From Lentisphaeria bacterium UBA1791 (GTDB lineage: Bacteria; Verrucomicrobiota; Lentisphaeria; Victivallales; Victivallaceae): 64,000 nucleotides of DNA. Positions 25,073 to 34,649 of the stretch are shown in pieces (positions within the stretch are counted from its first letter, which is position 1; each line of letters opens with the position of its first letter). The notes under the pieces were generated by a model that had not been told where the DNA came from, did not search any database, and was given only the letters and a program-made list of their open reading frames with translations. The stretch spans positions 1-64,000 of the forward strand of contig DCFZ01000005.1 of the NCBI GenBank assembly GCA_002314455.1, read 5' to 3'. A program made the translations under genes and the position numbers.

Positions 25073-26590
25073 TTATTCCATAAAGAGATTGCGGCTCGCG
25101 AAAATCGGTTCGGCGGTCAGATTGATGCCGAGCTTGCGCAAGCCCGTTTCGTCGCCGGCGGTCGGCAGATGGCTCATATGCATCTCGCAACCGGCAAGTT
25201 TGGAAAGTTGCTCCATCGCCATCCCCGCGGCGGGGTTGCTGGGTACGCTGACGCTCAACGCGGTCAGCGTTTCCGCGAGTGTCAGGCTCAACTGTTTGGC
25301 GTGCATAATCTCGTGTTTGAGTTTTCCGACCGAATGAATGACGTCGTTGGAAAGCAACGGCAAGCTCGGCGGCAAGCCGGCGAGAACTTTGATTGCATTG
25401 AGCACGCAACTGGAAGCCGCGTGCAACAAGGGCGAATTTTTGCCGGTGACGATGCGGCCGTCTGACAGTTCGATCGCGGCGCCGCAGAAGGTGCCGTCGT
25501 TGCCTTTGCCCGGTTCTTTTTCCGCTTCGACGGCGGCGTCGTGCGCCGCTTTGACGACGGCGCGGTCGAATTCGCTTGCTCCGACGTTTTCAAGCATCAG
25601 TTTGATGCGGTCGGCGGCGGCTTTTTCCCCGCGGCCATTGGCGTAATCGGCGAGGGCGCGGTAGTAGCGGCGGATGATTTCCTGCGTCGCCGCTTTGCGC
25701 ACCGCTTCGTCGTCACTGATTGCGAAACCGACGCGGTTGACGCCCATTTCGGTCGGCGAGGCGTAAAGTTGCTCCGGCGGCATAATCCGCGCGAGGATCC
25801 GGCGGATCACCGGGAAAACTTCAATGTCGCGGTTGTAGTTGATGGCGGTCTCGCCGCGCGCTTCGAGGTGGAAGGGGTCGACCATGTTGACGTCCGCCAA
25901 GTCCGCCGTCGCGGCTTCGTAGGCGATGTTGACCGGGTGGTTGAGCGGCAGATTCCAGACCGGGAAGGTCTCGAACTTCGCGTAGCCTGCCCGCACGCCG
26001 CGCTGGAATTCGTGGTAAACCTGCGACATGCAGGTGCCCGCCTTGCCGGAGTTGGGCCCCGGCCCCGTCACGACGACGATCGGCCGCGTCGTTTCGATGT
26101 AGTCGTTGGCGCCGTAGCCGGCGGGACTGACGATCGTTTCAACGTCGTTGGGGTAACCTTCGATCGGACGGTGCGTGTAGACTTTGATCCCGCGCCGCGC
26201 GAGTTTGTTGATGAAAGGCTTGACCGACGGCTGATCGCGGTAACGGGTGACGACGACGGCGCAGACATCCAATCCCCAGTCGCGGAGATCATCGATGGTT
26301 TTCATCGTGTCGACGTCGTAGGAAAGCCCGAAATCGGCGCGAATCTTGCGTTCCTCGATCGCGCCCGCGTGGATGCAGATGATGATGTCGACCTTGTCTT
26401 TAAGGCATTGCAACAGTTTGATCTTGGCGTTGGGGTCGAAGCCCGGCAAAACGCGCGCCGCGTGGTAGTCGCAGACGAGTTTGCCGCCGAATTCAAGGTA
26501 AAGTTTGCCGTCGAACTTACCCGCGCGCTCCAAAATGGCGGCGGACTGCTCTTTTAAATACTTGTCACTGTCAAAACCGATCTTTGTCAT
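25073..26590 (-). CDS. DUF1846 family protein
   Basis: A 505-residue protein matching the DUF1846 family, whose function is not established. Visible landmarks: IGFDSDKYLKEQS at the start, IIICIHAGAIEERKIRADFG, and a glycine-rich VVVTGPGPNSGKAGTCMSQVYHE segment (about residues 180-202) that resembles a nucleotide-binding loop. Also present are FPVWNLPLNHPVNIAYEAATADL, SPTEMGVNRVGFAI, and a late GDETGLRKLGINLTAEP. ATG 26590 begins at MTKIGFDSD; no good ribosome binding site is seen. It stands alone between the GH42 terminator and its own promoter at 26652-26680, divergent from folB. Confidence 0.85.
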   Translation of the reverse strand: MTKIGFDSDKYLKEQSAAILERAGKFDGKLYLEFGGKLVCDYHAARVLPGFDPNAKIKLLQCLKDKVDIIICIHAGAIEERKIRADFGLSYDVDTMKTIDDLRDWGLDVCAVVVTRYRDQPSVKPFINKLARRGIKVYTHRPIEGYPNDVETIVSPAGYGANDYIETTRPIVVVTGPGPNSGKAGTCMSQVYHEFQRGVRAGYAKFETFPVWNLPLNHPVNIAYEAATADLADVNMVDPFHLEARGETAINYNRDIEVFPVIRRILARIMPPEQLYASPTEMGVNRVGFAISDDEAVRKAATQEIIRRYYRALADYANGRGEKAAADRIKLMLENVGASEFDRAVVKAAHDAAVEAEKEPGKGNDGTFCGAAIELSDGRIVTGKNSPLLHAASSCVLNAIKVLAGLPPSLPLLSNDVIHSVGKLKHEIMHAKQLSLTLAETLTALSVSVPSNPAAGMAMEQLSKLAGCEMHMSHLPTAGDETGLRKLGINLTAEPIFASRNLFME

Positions 26591-26651
26591 GGCACAAAAA
26601 TTTCCGCGGGGCAACCCGACCCGCTGTCAAATGTAATTCATTATTGTCTGT

Positions 26652-26680
26652 AATATAATGTCAGATGCGATTGAAAGCAA
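26652..26680 (-). promoter_or_regulatory. Promoter of DUF1846 gene
   Basis: Minus strand: TTGCTT (26680-26675), 17-bp spacer, TATATT (26657-26652). The leader is about 55 nt. It contains a small CGGG-gcaa-CCCG hairpin (26607-26618). Confidence 0.7.
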
Positions 26681-26794
26681 CCGCTTTTTTTCGGCTTTTT
26701 TCAGATTTATTTTTTAAAAATTTTCAGAAAAACGCTTGAAAAAACAGCGTTCATATTTTTGATGCGGAAAGATGAAAAATCTTTGCGCTTTCAC

Positions 26795-26823
26795 TTGCGA
26801 AAAATGCCTTTTTATGCTAAATT
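26795..26823 (+). promoter_or_regulatory. Promoter of folB-mutS
   Basis: TTGCGA (26795-26800), 17-bp spacer, TAAATT (26818-26823). The start codon at 26833 is very close and has no Shine-Dalgarno, so translation may be nearly leaderless. Confidence 0.45.
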
Positions 26824-26832
26824 AACCTTATT

Positions 26833-27186
26833 ATGGATAAGATTACACTTTGCGGCATCGAATGCCGCGCCATCATCGGGACCTTGCCCGCCGAACGCTT
26901 GCACCGTCAACAGCTCGTCATCGACGTCGAGTTGCAGCTCGACCTTGCCGAAGCGGGGCGGAGCGACCGTCTGGAATATTCCGTCGACTACTCGCAGGTC
27001 GAGCGAGAAATCATCGAGATCGCCGAAACGGGCAACTTTTTTTTGCTGGAGCGTCTGGCGACGGCGATCGGAAACAAGATTTTGCACCACTCGCAAGTCG
27101 ACGCCTGTTGCGTCAGGATCTTCAAGGCCGCGGCGTCCAAGGCGGGGAAAGGCGTCGCCGTGGAAATGAATTTTGCGAGGCGTTAA
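26833..27186 (+). CDS. folB: Dihydroneopterin aldolase
   Basis: A 117-residue T-fold enzyme of folate synthesis that converts dihydroneopterin to 6-hydroxymethyl-dihydropterin and glycolaldehyde. Visible: IECRAIIGTLPAERLHRQQLVIDVEL near the start (pterin-pocket Glu), a YSVDYSQVEREI segment, FFLLERLATAIG with the usual LLE glutamate, and a basic C-terminus. Length is typical. It is separated from mutS by zero bases (TAA directly followed by ATG). No other folate gene is in the window. Confidence 0.88.
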   Translation: MDKITLCGIECRAIIGTLPAERLHRQQLVIDVELQLDLAEAGRSDRLEYSVDYSQVEREIIEIAETGNFFLLERLATAIGNKILHHSQVDACCVRIFKAAASKAGKGVAVEMNFARR

Positions 27187-29709
27187 ATGGCAGCCGAATT
27201 AACGCCGATGATGCAGCAGTACCGCGATGCCAAGATGCAGATTCCGGCAGACGCGGTTTTGCTTTTCCGGCTCGGCGACTTTTACGAGGAATTTTTTGAA
27301 GACGCCGAAAAGGTCAGCCGCGCGCTGGATCTCGTTTTGACCAAGCGGCAAAACGTGCCGATGTGCGGTTTCCCGCATCATGCGCTTGAAAGTTATTTGC
27401 CGCGCCTCGTCGGCGCGGGGCTCAAAGTTGCGATCGCCGATCAGATGGAAGACCCGAAACTCGCGCAGGGCAAGATTGTCAAGCGCGAGATCACGCGCAT
27501 CATCACGCCGGGCACGGTGACCGACGATGCATTGTTGAAATTCGACCGCAGTAACTATCTTGCCGCGCTGGTTTTCAACGTCAAAAAAAACACTTACGCG
27601 CTCGCCGCGCTTGAAGTTTCGACCGGCGAATTCTTTTTTGTCATCCCTAAAAACGAAGCGCAGTTGACCGGCGAATTGACGCGGCTCGGCGTTCACGAGG
27701 TGCTGATTCCCAACAAACTCGGTGTCTATTTCCGTCAGGAGGAAAAGTTTCCCGATTGCGGCGAAAAAGTCCTGTGGACCGAACTCGATGATTTTGAATT
27801 CGACTTCAACGAGGCGGAGCGCCGTCTGACCGCGCACTTCGGCGTGGCGACGCTCGACGGCTTCGGTTGTCGCGACTACCCGGAAGCGGTTTCCGCCGCC
27901 GGTGCCGTTATGCATTACGCCGTCGACAAGTTGCGCCGCGACGCCAAGCATCTGCAGACGCTCGAATACCGCAATTTAGACCGCAATCTCGAGCTTGATC
28001 CGATTTCGTTGCGCAATCTGGAACTGGTCAACACCCGGTTGGACAGCGGCAAGGCGGGCAGTCTGCTCGGCGTGCTCGACAGTTGCACGACCTCGATGGG
28101 CGGGCGCAAGCTCCGCAACTGGGTGTTGCGGCCGCTTTACGATCACGACGCGATCGTCGCCCGGCTCGACGCGGTCGAAGAATTTTTCCGCGATGTATTG
28201 ACGCTCGCGGAATTGCGCGAAACGCTCGGCGTCGTGCGCGATCTTGAGCGTATCACGGGGCGCATCAACATCGGCAGCGGCACGCCGCGCGACTTCGGCG
28301 CGCTCGCTTCGTCGCTCGAAGCGTTGCCCGGAGTGAAGCTTCTGCTGGCTGATTTTACGTCGCCGCTGATGATTTCACTGCGCGACAGAATCGGCGACTT
28401 TTCCGCGCTGGTCGATCAACTGCATGCGGCGCTCGTCGATGAACCGCCCGCACTGCTCGCCGACGGCGGCGTGATCCGCCCCGGCTTTTCGGCGGAACTC
28501 GACGAACTGCGCGCCGCCGCCACCGACGGCAAAGGATGGCTTGCGACGATCCAGCAACGCGAGATCGAGCGCACCAACATTAAGTCGCTCAAGGTGAAAT
28601 TCAACTCTGTTTTCGGCTATTACATCGAAGTGAGCAAATCCAATCTCGCTTCGGTGCCCGACGATTATATCCGCAAGCAGACGCTCGTCAACGCCGAGCG
28701 TTTCATCACCCCCGAGCTCAAGGAACTCGAGGGCAAGATCCTCGGCGCCGAGGAGCGCGGCAAGGCGCTCGAAGCAAAGCTCTTTGCGGAACTTCGGGAT
28801 TTTGTGTTGCAGTTCACGGCAAAAATCCAGTGCGCCGCCGAAAGTTTGAGCGAGATTGACGCGATCGCAAGTCTTGCCGAGGTCGCGCGCGTCAACCGCT
28901 ACACCCGCCCGCAGATCTTCGACGACGACCGGCTCGTCATCGAATGCGGACGCCATCCGGTGCTGGAAAAGATCCTGCCCGATGGTCGCTTCGTGCCCAA
29001 CGACTCTCGTCTCGACGGCGATCTCAACCGGATGATGCTCATTACCGGTCCCAATATGGCGGGCAAATCGACGTACATCCGGCAGGTTGCCCTGATCGTT
29101 ATTATGGCGCAACTGGGCTCTTTCGTCCCGGCGGATCGTGCCGAGATCGGTCTTGTCGACCGCATCTTCACCCGGATCGGGGCGGCGGACGATCTGTCGC
29201 GCAGTCAGAGTACCTTTATGGTCGAAATGATCGAAACCGCCAACATTTTGCATCACGCGACGCCGCGCAGTCTGGTGATCCTCGACGAGATCGGGCGCGG
29301 CACGAGCACCTTTGACGGACTTTCGATCGCCTGGAGCGTCGCGGAATATCTTCACGACGATCCGCGCTGCCGCACGCTGTTTGCGACGCACTACCACGAA
29401 TTGACCGAGCTCGCCGAGACCCGGCGCGGCGTCAACAATTTCAACGTCGCGGTGCGCGAATACGGCGAAGACATCATCTTTTTGCGGCAGATCGTGCCGG
29501 GGACGAGCGACCGCAGTTACGGCATCCACGTCGCCAAGCTCGCGGGGTTGCCCGGCGCCGTCATCGAGCGCGCCAACGCCATCCTCGAATTGCTGGAAAA
29601 GAACTCCTCCGCGCCCCGCGAAGCAATCAGCGCGCTGCCGCGCAAGATTGTCAAGGGCAAGCGAAACTCGACACAGGAAGACGATTTCATCCAGTTGAAA
29701 CTGCTTTGA
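27187..29709 (+). CDS. mutS: DNA mismatch repair protein MutS
   Basis: An 840-residue MutS with all expected parts. The mismatch-recognition domain has GDFYEEFF near residue 29 (the Phe-x-Glu wedge), and the lever and clamp domains are present. The ATPase has Walker A GPNMAGKS at 621-628, the ABC signature-like SQSTFMVEM, Walker B LVILDEIGRGTSTFDG, and THYHEL. It recognises base mismatches and short loops and recruits MutL (mutL not in this window). The start codon abuts the folB stop, with GAGG inside the end of folB as ribosome binding site. Normal length, so MutS1 and not MutS2. Confidence 0.98.
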   Translation: MAAELTPMMQQYRDAKMQIPADAVLLFRLGDFYEEFFEDAEKVSRALDLVLTKRQNVPMCGFPHHALESYLPRLVGAGLKVAIADQMEDPKLAQGKIVKREITRIITPGTVTDDALLKFDRSNYLAALVFNVKKNTYALAALEVSTGEFFFVIPKNEAQLTGELTRLGVHEVLIPNKLGVYFRQEEKFPDCGEKVLWTELDDFEFDFNEAERRLTAHFGVATLDGFGCRDYPEAVSAAGAVMHYAVDKLRRDAKHLQTLEYRNLDRNLELDPISLRNLELVNTRLDSGKAGSLLGVLDSCTTSMGGRKLRNWVLRPLYDHDAIVARLDAVEEFFRDVLTLAELRETLGVVRDLERITGRINIGSGTPRDFGALASSLEALPGVKLLLADFTSPLMISLRDRIGDFSALVDQLHAALVDEPPALLADGGVIRPGFSAELDELRAAATDGKGWLATIQQREIERTNIKSLKVKFNSVFGYYIEVSKSNLASVPDDYIRKQTLVNAERFITPELKELEGKILGAEERGKALEAKLFAELRDFVLQFTAKIQCAAESLSEIDAIASLAEVARVNRYTRPQIFDDDRLVIECGRHPVLEKILPDGRFVPNDSRLDGDLNRMMLITGPNMAGKSTYIRQVALIVIMAQLGSFVPADRAEIGLVDRIFTRIGAADDLSRSQSTFMVEMIETANILHHATPRSLVILDEIGRGTSTFDGLSIAWSVAEYLHDDPRCRTLFATHYHELTELAETRRGVNNFNVAVREYGEDIIFLRQIVPGTSDRSYGIHVAKLAGLPGAVIERANAILELLEKNSSAPREAISALPRKIVKGKRNSTQEDDFIQLKLL

Positions 29710-29726
29710 AAACGGCGCTTTTTTTC

Positions 29727-29755
29727 TTGCAAAAGCGATGCGTTGATGCTATACT
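29727..29755 (+). promoter_or_regulatory. Promoter of cinA-recN-dgt-sir2 operon
   Basis: TTGCAA (29727-29732), 17-bp spacer, TATACT (29750-29755). It lies between the mutS stop and cinA ATG 29794. Confidence 0.75.
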
Positions 29756-29793
29756 ATAAACAATATGATTTCAAGTAGGATTTTCCCTCTTTT

Positions 29794-31023
29794 ATGAGTA
29801 TCGCATTGATTTCGACCGGCAGTGAATTGTTGCGCGGCGCGACCGCCAACACCCATTGCGGTTTTCTCGGGCGCGAACTTCTTGCGCACGGCGGCAAACT
29901 CGCCTTGGAAATGAGCGTCGGCGACGCGGCAAACGATATTTCTTTTGCCTTGAGTTGCGCGTTGCGCAGTTGCGACCAGATTGTCGTAACGGGGGGGCTC
30001 GGCCCGACCGACGATGATTTGACGCTGGAAAGCGTCGCGTTCTTTTTCGGCGTCGAACTTCTTTTGTCGGACGAGTTGAAAGAAAAAGTTGTCGGTTGCT
30101 GGCGGCAACGCCATACGGGACATTGCCCCAAAAAGCAATTGAAACAGGCGTTGGTGCCGGTCAATGCGAAAATCATTCCAAACGAGGCGGGCGTCGCATC
30201 CGGATTTGTCTTTGAGACGCTTTACGATCACAAAATGCGCCGCATTTTCCTTTTGCCCGGGCCGCCGCGCGAATTCGAGCCGATGGCAAAAAATTTCGTT
30301 GTCCCGATGCTGATGGAGCGTGAAACCACCTTGACGACGACGCTGGGTTTTCTCGCGGCGGACGTCGCGGAATCGACGCTTGACAAAATGCTCGGCAATG
30401 CGCTGAAAGCTTTTCCCGTCGAGGTCGGCGACACCACGTCAGCGGAGGGAACCAAGCTCTTTGTGTCGGGTGAAAAAGCCGCTGTCGAAGAGGCGATCGC
30501 CGTCGCGCAAAAGATCGTCGGCAACGCCGCACTGCCCGTTGGGGAAACGCGCCTTTTTGACTACGTCGGCAAACTTCTGATGGATCAAAAGCTGTCGCTT
30601 GCCGTCGCCGAGAGTTGCACAGGGGGATTGGTCGCCAAAAAGTTCACCGATCTTGCCGGAATCTCGGCAAGTTTCCTCGGTGGTGTTGTCTCTTACAGCA
30701 ACGAGCTCAAAAAAGAGTTGCTCGGCGTGCCGGATGAAATTTTATCCCGTTGCGGCGCCGTAAGTTCGGAATGTTGCCGCGCGATGGTCGAGGGCGTCTG
30801 CCGGACGGCGCACGCCGATTGCGGCATCGCGACGACGGGCATCGCCGGTCCCGGCGGCGGCACGCCGGAAAAACCGGTCGGATTGGTCTACATCGGCGCC
30901 AAGGCGGGCGATCTCTGTGAAATCGAAGAACTTCATTTGCACGGCAGTCGCGACGCCATTCGCGAACGGGCGGCGGCAAAAGCGTGCAACTTGTTGCGCA
31001 CGTTGATCTTGAAAGCAAAATAA
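29794..31023 (+). CDS. cinA: CinA: nicotinamide-nucleotide amidohydrolase, two-domain
   Basis: A 409-residue full-length CinA. The N-terminal MoCF/COG1058 domain (about 1-170) has ISTGSELLRG, VVTGGLGPTDDD and LLPGPPREFEPM, linked to ADP-ribose or CoA pyrophosphatase activity. The C-terminal PncC domain (about 250-405) has AESCTGGLVAK, GGVVSYSNELK and GIAGPGGGTPEKPVG, which deamidates NMN in pyridine-nucleotide salvage. It heads an operon with recN (one-base gap). The NAD-linked sirtuin four genes downstream is a notable neighbour. Ribosome binding is weak. Confidence 0.95.
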   Translation: MSIALISTGSELLRGATANTHCGFLGRELLAHGGKLALEMSVGDAANDISFALSCALRSCDQIVVTGGLGPTDDDLTLESVAFFFGVELLLSDELKEKVVGCWRQRHTGHCPKKQLKQALVPVNAKIIPNEAGVASGFVFETLYDHKMRRIFLLPGPPREFEPMAKNFVVPMLMERETTLTTTLGFLAADVAESTLDKMLGNALKAFPVEVGDTTSAEGTKLFVSGEKAAVEEAIAVAQKIVGNAALPVGETRLFDYVGKLLMDQKLSLAVAESCTGGLVAKKFTDLAGISASFLGGVVSYSNELKKELLGVPDEILSRCGAVSSECCRAMVEGVCRTAHADCGIATTGIAGPGGGTPEKPVGLVYIGAKAGDLCEIEELHLHGSRDAIRERAAAKACNLLRTLILKAK

Positions 31024-31024
31024 G

Positions 31025-32692
31025 ATGCTCGACACCCTCACAATCTGCAACCTCGCGCTGATCGAAAAAAGCGAACTTGACTTTCACAGCGGCTTCAACG
31101 TCGTCACCGGCGAGTCCGGCGCCGGCAAGTCGATCTTGATGTCGGCGGCGGCGTTGCTCTTTGGCGGCAAGGCGGATCACGCCGCGATCCGCACGGGATG
31201 CAGTGCGGCGGAAGTTTCCGGCAGTGTTTCCGTCGAGGAAGCGTTGCGCCCCGCCATCGCCGAACTGCTCGCGCAGGCGGATGTTCCGCAGGAATTTCCC
31301 CTTTTTATCCGCCGCAAGATCACCTCTTCGGGCGTGAGAAATTTTGTCAACGACGAAAGCGTCGGCGCCAAATTCCTCGCGACGCTCGGGGCGAAACTCA
31401 TTGATTTTCACGCCGCGACCGATCAGCTTGATCTGACGATCCCGGCGCGTCAATTGGAAATGCTCGACCGCTTTGCCGGACTTTTAAAGGAAAGAGAAAC
31501 CTGCCGCAAGTGGGTCGATGCGCTGCATCAGCTTGACATCGAGCGCGCCGCGATCGATGCGCAAAGCGTTTCCGCCGTCGAAGCGGAAAATTTGCGCGAA
31601 ATGGTCGAGCGCGTCGAGCAGATCAACCCCGAAGCCGGCGAGGAAGCGCGTCTTTCGGGGCAGTACAAAATGATCGCCAACGCCAAAGAGGTGCTGACGC
31701 TTTGCGGCAAGATCCGCAACATGCTCAATGAAGCGGAAGATTCACTCGTTGACCGGCTCGGCGAAGTTCACCATAACCTGCAGGAACTCGCCCGACTCGA
31801 AGGGGAGGGGGCGGAAACGGAAAAACTGCTCGCTTGTTGCGACGAACTTCAGGAAGATCTCGGTTCGCTCGCCCGCCGCGTCGAGGAACTCGCCGACCGC
31901 ACCGACCTCGACGGCGAGGCGTTGCAGGCATTGGAAACGCGTTTGGAGCAATTACACGCCTTGAAGCGGCGCTACAAAGCGTCGAGCGAGGAAGAACTGC
32001 TTGAAATGACCGCCGCGGCGCGCCGCCGGCTTGCCGCTTTTGACGACGCCGACGCCTGTCGCCGCGACTTCGACGTCAAGGAAAAGGCGTTGAGGGAAAA
32101 CTTGAAAAAAGCTTCCGCCTTGCTGTCGGAAAAACGTAAAAAAAACGCGGTCAAACTCGTCGCCGAGGTCAAAAAAAATCTCGCCGACATCGGATTTACG
32201 CACTGCAGTTTGAGTGCGGAATTCACCCCCGTTGAACCGGGCGCGACGGGGGCCGATCAGATGGATCTGGTTTTCAGCGCCAACTCGGGTGAAGCGCCGC
32301 ACCCCTTGCGCAAGATCGCCAGCAGCGGCGAACTTTCCCGTTTTATGCTCGCGTTAAAAACCGTTCTCGCCGACGCCGACGAGATTCCGACCGTCGTTTT
32401 CGACGAGATCGATATGAATATCGGCGGCGAGACCGCCAATCAGGTCGGCGAAAAACTCCGCGCGCTCGGCAAAAAACGGCAGATTTTCTGTATTTCGCAC
32501 CTTGCCCAGGTCGCGGCGCGTGCCGATCACCATTTTCACGTCGTCAAATCGACCGAAAAGGGGCGCACCTTTTCCCGTGTGGAAGAACTCGCAGACCCCG
32601 TACCGGAATTGGCGCGCATGCTCGGCGGGGGCGATTCCGCGCTCCGCCACGCCGCCGATTTGTCTGCCAGCATAAGGAAAAAACAAAAATGA
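31025..32692 (+). CDS. recN: DNA repair protein RecN
   Basis: A 555-residue SMC-like ATPase for double-strand break repair. It has Walker A GESGAGKS (29-36), a long central coiled coil (about 150-360, Glu/Leu/Ala-rich heptads), the signature SSGELSRFMLALK, Walker B VVFDEIDMNIGG, and an ISHLAQVAARADHH switch region. Length is normal. It starts one base after cinA stop and overlaps dgt by ATGA. I see no LexA-type palindrome upstream. Confidence 0.97.
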   Translation: MLDTLTICNLALIEKSELDFHSGFNVVTGESGAGKSILMSAAALLFGGKADHAAIRTGCSAAEVSGSVSVEEALRPAIAELLAQADVPQEFPLFIRRKITSSGVRNFVNDESVGAKFLATLGAKLIDFHAATDQLDLTIPARQLEMLDRFAGLLKERETCRKWVDALHQLDIERAAIDAQSVSAVEAENLREMVERVEQINPEAGEEARLSGQYKMIANAKEVLTLCGKIRNMLNEAEDSLVDRLGEVHHNLQELARLEGEGAETEKLLACCDELQEDLGSLARRVEELADRTDLDGEALQALETRLEQLHALKRRYKASSEEELLEMTAAARRRLAAFDDADACRRDFDVKEKALRENLKKASALLSEKRKKNAVKLVAEVKKNLADIGFTHCSLSAEFTPVEPGATGADQMDLVFSANSGEAPHPLRKIASSGELSRFMLALKTVLADADEIPTVVFDEIDMNIGGETANQVGEKLRALGKKRQIFCISHLAQVAARADHHFHVVKSTEKGRTFSRVEELADPVPELARMLGGGDSALRHAADLSASIRKKQK

Positions 32693-34041
32693 TGAATTGG
32701 ATCGACTTGTTGTCAATGCACCGTTTGGGCAGTTCCGAGCCGGGGCGTTTTTCCGTTGAAAGATCGCAGTTTCAACGCGATTTCGACCGCGTGATCTTCA
32801 GCGGCGCTTTCCGCCGGTTGCAGGATAAAACGCAGGTTTTCCCGTTGCAGAAAGCCGAGTATGTCCGCACCCGTTTGACGCACAGCATCGAGACGAGTTC
32901 CATCGGGCGTTCGCTCGGCACCGCCGCCGGAAAGATCATCTGCCGCGACTGCGACACGGGCAGTCTGCGCGCCGATGACGTCGGCGCCGTCGTCGCCGCC
33001 GCCGCAGTCAGTCACGACATCGGCAATCCGCCGCTCGGCCACGCAGGCGAAGAGGCGATCCGCTACTGGTTCACCCATTCGCAAATCGGTCAGGACATCT
33101 GCTCGCAACTGACGGCGGAAGAGGCGCAGGATTTTTCCGCCTACGAGGGCAACGCGCAGGGCTTCCGTACGCTGACGCATCTGGAAATGCGCGAACAGTA
33201 CGGCGGTATGCGCTTGACTTGCGCGACGCTCGGCGCATTTGCCAAATATCCCTGCGCCGCACTGGTGCCCAAACGCCCCTCGGGCGTCGCCGGGAAAAAG
33301 TTCAACTTTTTCTGCGCCGAAAAGAAACTCTTTGCGGAAATGGCGGAGCATTGCGGACTGATCCAGATCGGCCCCGATGCGTGGCAGCGCCATCCGCTCG
33401 CTTATCTTGTAGAAGCGGCGGACGACATCGCCTATCTCATCGTCGATTTCGAGGACGGTCAGCGGCTCGGGCTGGTTTCCTATGAGGAACTGGAAAGCCG
33501 TTTTCTGCCGCTCATCGATTCGGAAAACGCCAAGAGCTACGTCCAAAAGCTCGATACGTCGACGCAAAAAGCGGAATTTCTCCGCGCGCAACTGATCGGC
33601 ACGCTCGTCCGCCAGGTGACGGAACTCTTTGCCGCACACCACGAAGAGTTGTTGCAGGGAACGCTCGAAAAGCCGCTCACTTCCTATCTTGATTGCGCCC
33701 CGGCGCTCGACGCGCTGCGTGAGCGCAGTACCAAAGTCATTTACAACAACCGGCAGGTGGTCGAGATTGTCGCCGCCGGCTTTGAGATGGTTTCCGGCAT
33801 GCTCGATATTTTAATGCCCTGCGTCGAAGAGCTCGCCGCCGAGGCGAGAGGCGTCGGGCGCGCCTCGTACCGCTCGCGGCGCGTCGGCGCGATGTTTCCC
33901 GCCGAAACGCTGCAGCTGAAAAACGAAGCGTGGCTCGCCAGCGCCTATCTGCGGTTGCTGAGCGTGCTCGATTACGTTTCCGGCATGACCGACGGCTATG
34001 CCGTTTCGCTCTATCAGAAATTGAAAGGCATTTCGCTTTAA
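32689..34041 (+). CDS. dgt: dGTPase (dNTP triphosphohydrolase)
   Basis: A 450-residue HD-domain hydrolase cleaving dGTP to deoxyguanosine and triphosphate. Motifs: RRLQDKTQVFPL, TRLTHSIETSSIGRSLG (first metal His), VSHDIGNPPLGHAGE (HD), EGNAQGFRTLTHLE, and YLVEAADDIAYLIVDFED (late Asp). Length fits the long Dgt subgroup. Start overlaps recN stop (ATGA). It is followed 14 nt later by a flavin reductase gene with AAGGAG. Confidence 0.93.
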   Translation: MMNWIDLLSMHRLGSSEPGRFSVERSQFQRDFDRVIFSGAFRRLQDKTQVFPLQKAEYVRTRLTHSIETSSIGRSLGTAAGKIICRDCDTGSLRADDVGAVVAAAAVSHDIGNPPLGHAGEEAIRYWFTHSQIGQDICSQLTAEEAQDFSAYEGNAQGFRTLTHLEMREQYGGMRLTCATLGAFAKYPCAALVPKRPSGVAGKKFNFFCAEKKLFAEMAEHCGLIQIGPDAWQRHPLAYLVEAADDIAYLIVDFEDGQRLGLVSYEELESRFLPLIDSENAKSYVQKLDTSTQKAEFLRAQLIGTLVRQVTELFAAHHEELLQGTLEKPLTSYLDCAPALDALRERSTKVIYNNRQVVEIVAAGFEMVSGMLDILMPCVEELAAEARGVGRASYRSRRVGAMFPAETLQLKNEAWLASAYLRLLSVLDYVSGMTDGYAVSLYQKLKGISL

Positions 34042-34055
34042 AGGAGAGTTCCGCC

Positions 34056-34649
34056 ATGGCACACGAAAAGACGATCTGGCCCGGTTCCACCCAGCTTGCC
34101 CCCGTCCCCGCCGTCCTCGTCGGATGCGGCGACGGCAAAACATTCAAGTACAATCTCATCACCGTCGCGTGGGCGGGCACCGTCTGCAGTGATCCCGCGA
34201 TGCTCGCCATCGCCGTGCGTCCGGAGCGGTTCAGCTTCGCGCCGATCTCGCAATTAAAGGAATTTACCGTCAATCTGCCCCCCGTAAGCCTCGCGGCGGA
34301 ACTCGACCGCTGCGGCGTCGTTTCCGGGCGTGACTGCGACAAGTTTGAACTCTGCCATTTGACCCCGGTCGCGGGCGAAAAAGTTTCCGCTCCGCTCGTC
34401 GCCGAGTGCCCTGTCGCGCTCGAATGCCGCGTGACGCAACCAATCGAACTTGGTTCCCACACCTTGTTTCTCGCCGAGATCCTCGCGGTACAAGTACAAA
34501 GCGATCTGATCGACGACAAGGGCAAATTCGACATCGACCGCGCCCATCTGATCGCTTACGCGCACGGTCACTACTATCAGCTCGGCGAGTGCATCGGGCA
34601 CTTCGGCTACTCGGTGCGTCGCAAGCCGGGGAGCATCGTCCGCAAATGA
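34056..34649 (+). CDS. Flavin reductase-like (flavoredoxin family) protein
   Basis: A 197-residue FMN-binding split-barrel protein of the flavoredoxin/DIM6-NTAB type: YNLITVAWAGTVCSDPAMLAIAVRPERFS (FMN phosphate contact) and FTVNLPP are family hallmarks, as is the late LGECIGHFGYSVRRK. Members carry electrons or reduce FMN with NAD(P)H. Start ATG 34056 has AAGGAGAG. It overlaps the sirtuin start by ATGA, so these two are translationally coupled. Its partner oxidoreductase is not visible. Confidence 0.85.
   Translation: MAHEKTIWPGSTQLAPVPAVLVGCGDGKTFKYNLITVAWAGTVCSDPAMLAIAVRPERFSFAPISQLKEFTVNLPPVSLAAELDRCGVVSGRDCDKFELCHLTPVAGEKVSAPLVAECPVALECRVTQPIELGSHTLFLAEILAVQVQSDLIDDKGKFDIDRAHLIAYAHGHYYQLGECIGHFGYSVRRKPGSIVRK

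Noticed and set aside
26731..26751. AACGCT/AGCGTT inverted repeat upstream of folB
   Set aside because: Only 6-bp arms in AT-rich sequence, not aligned with either promoter; too weak to call.
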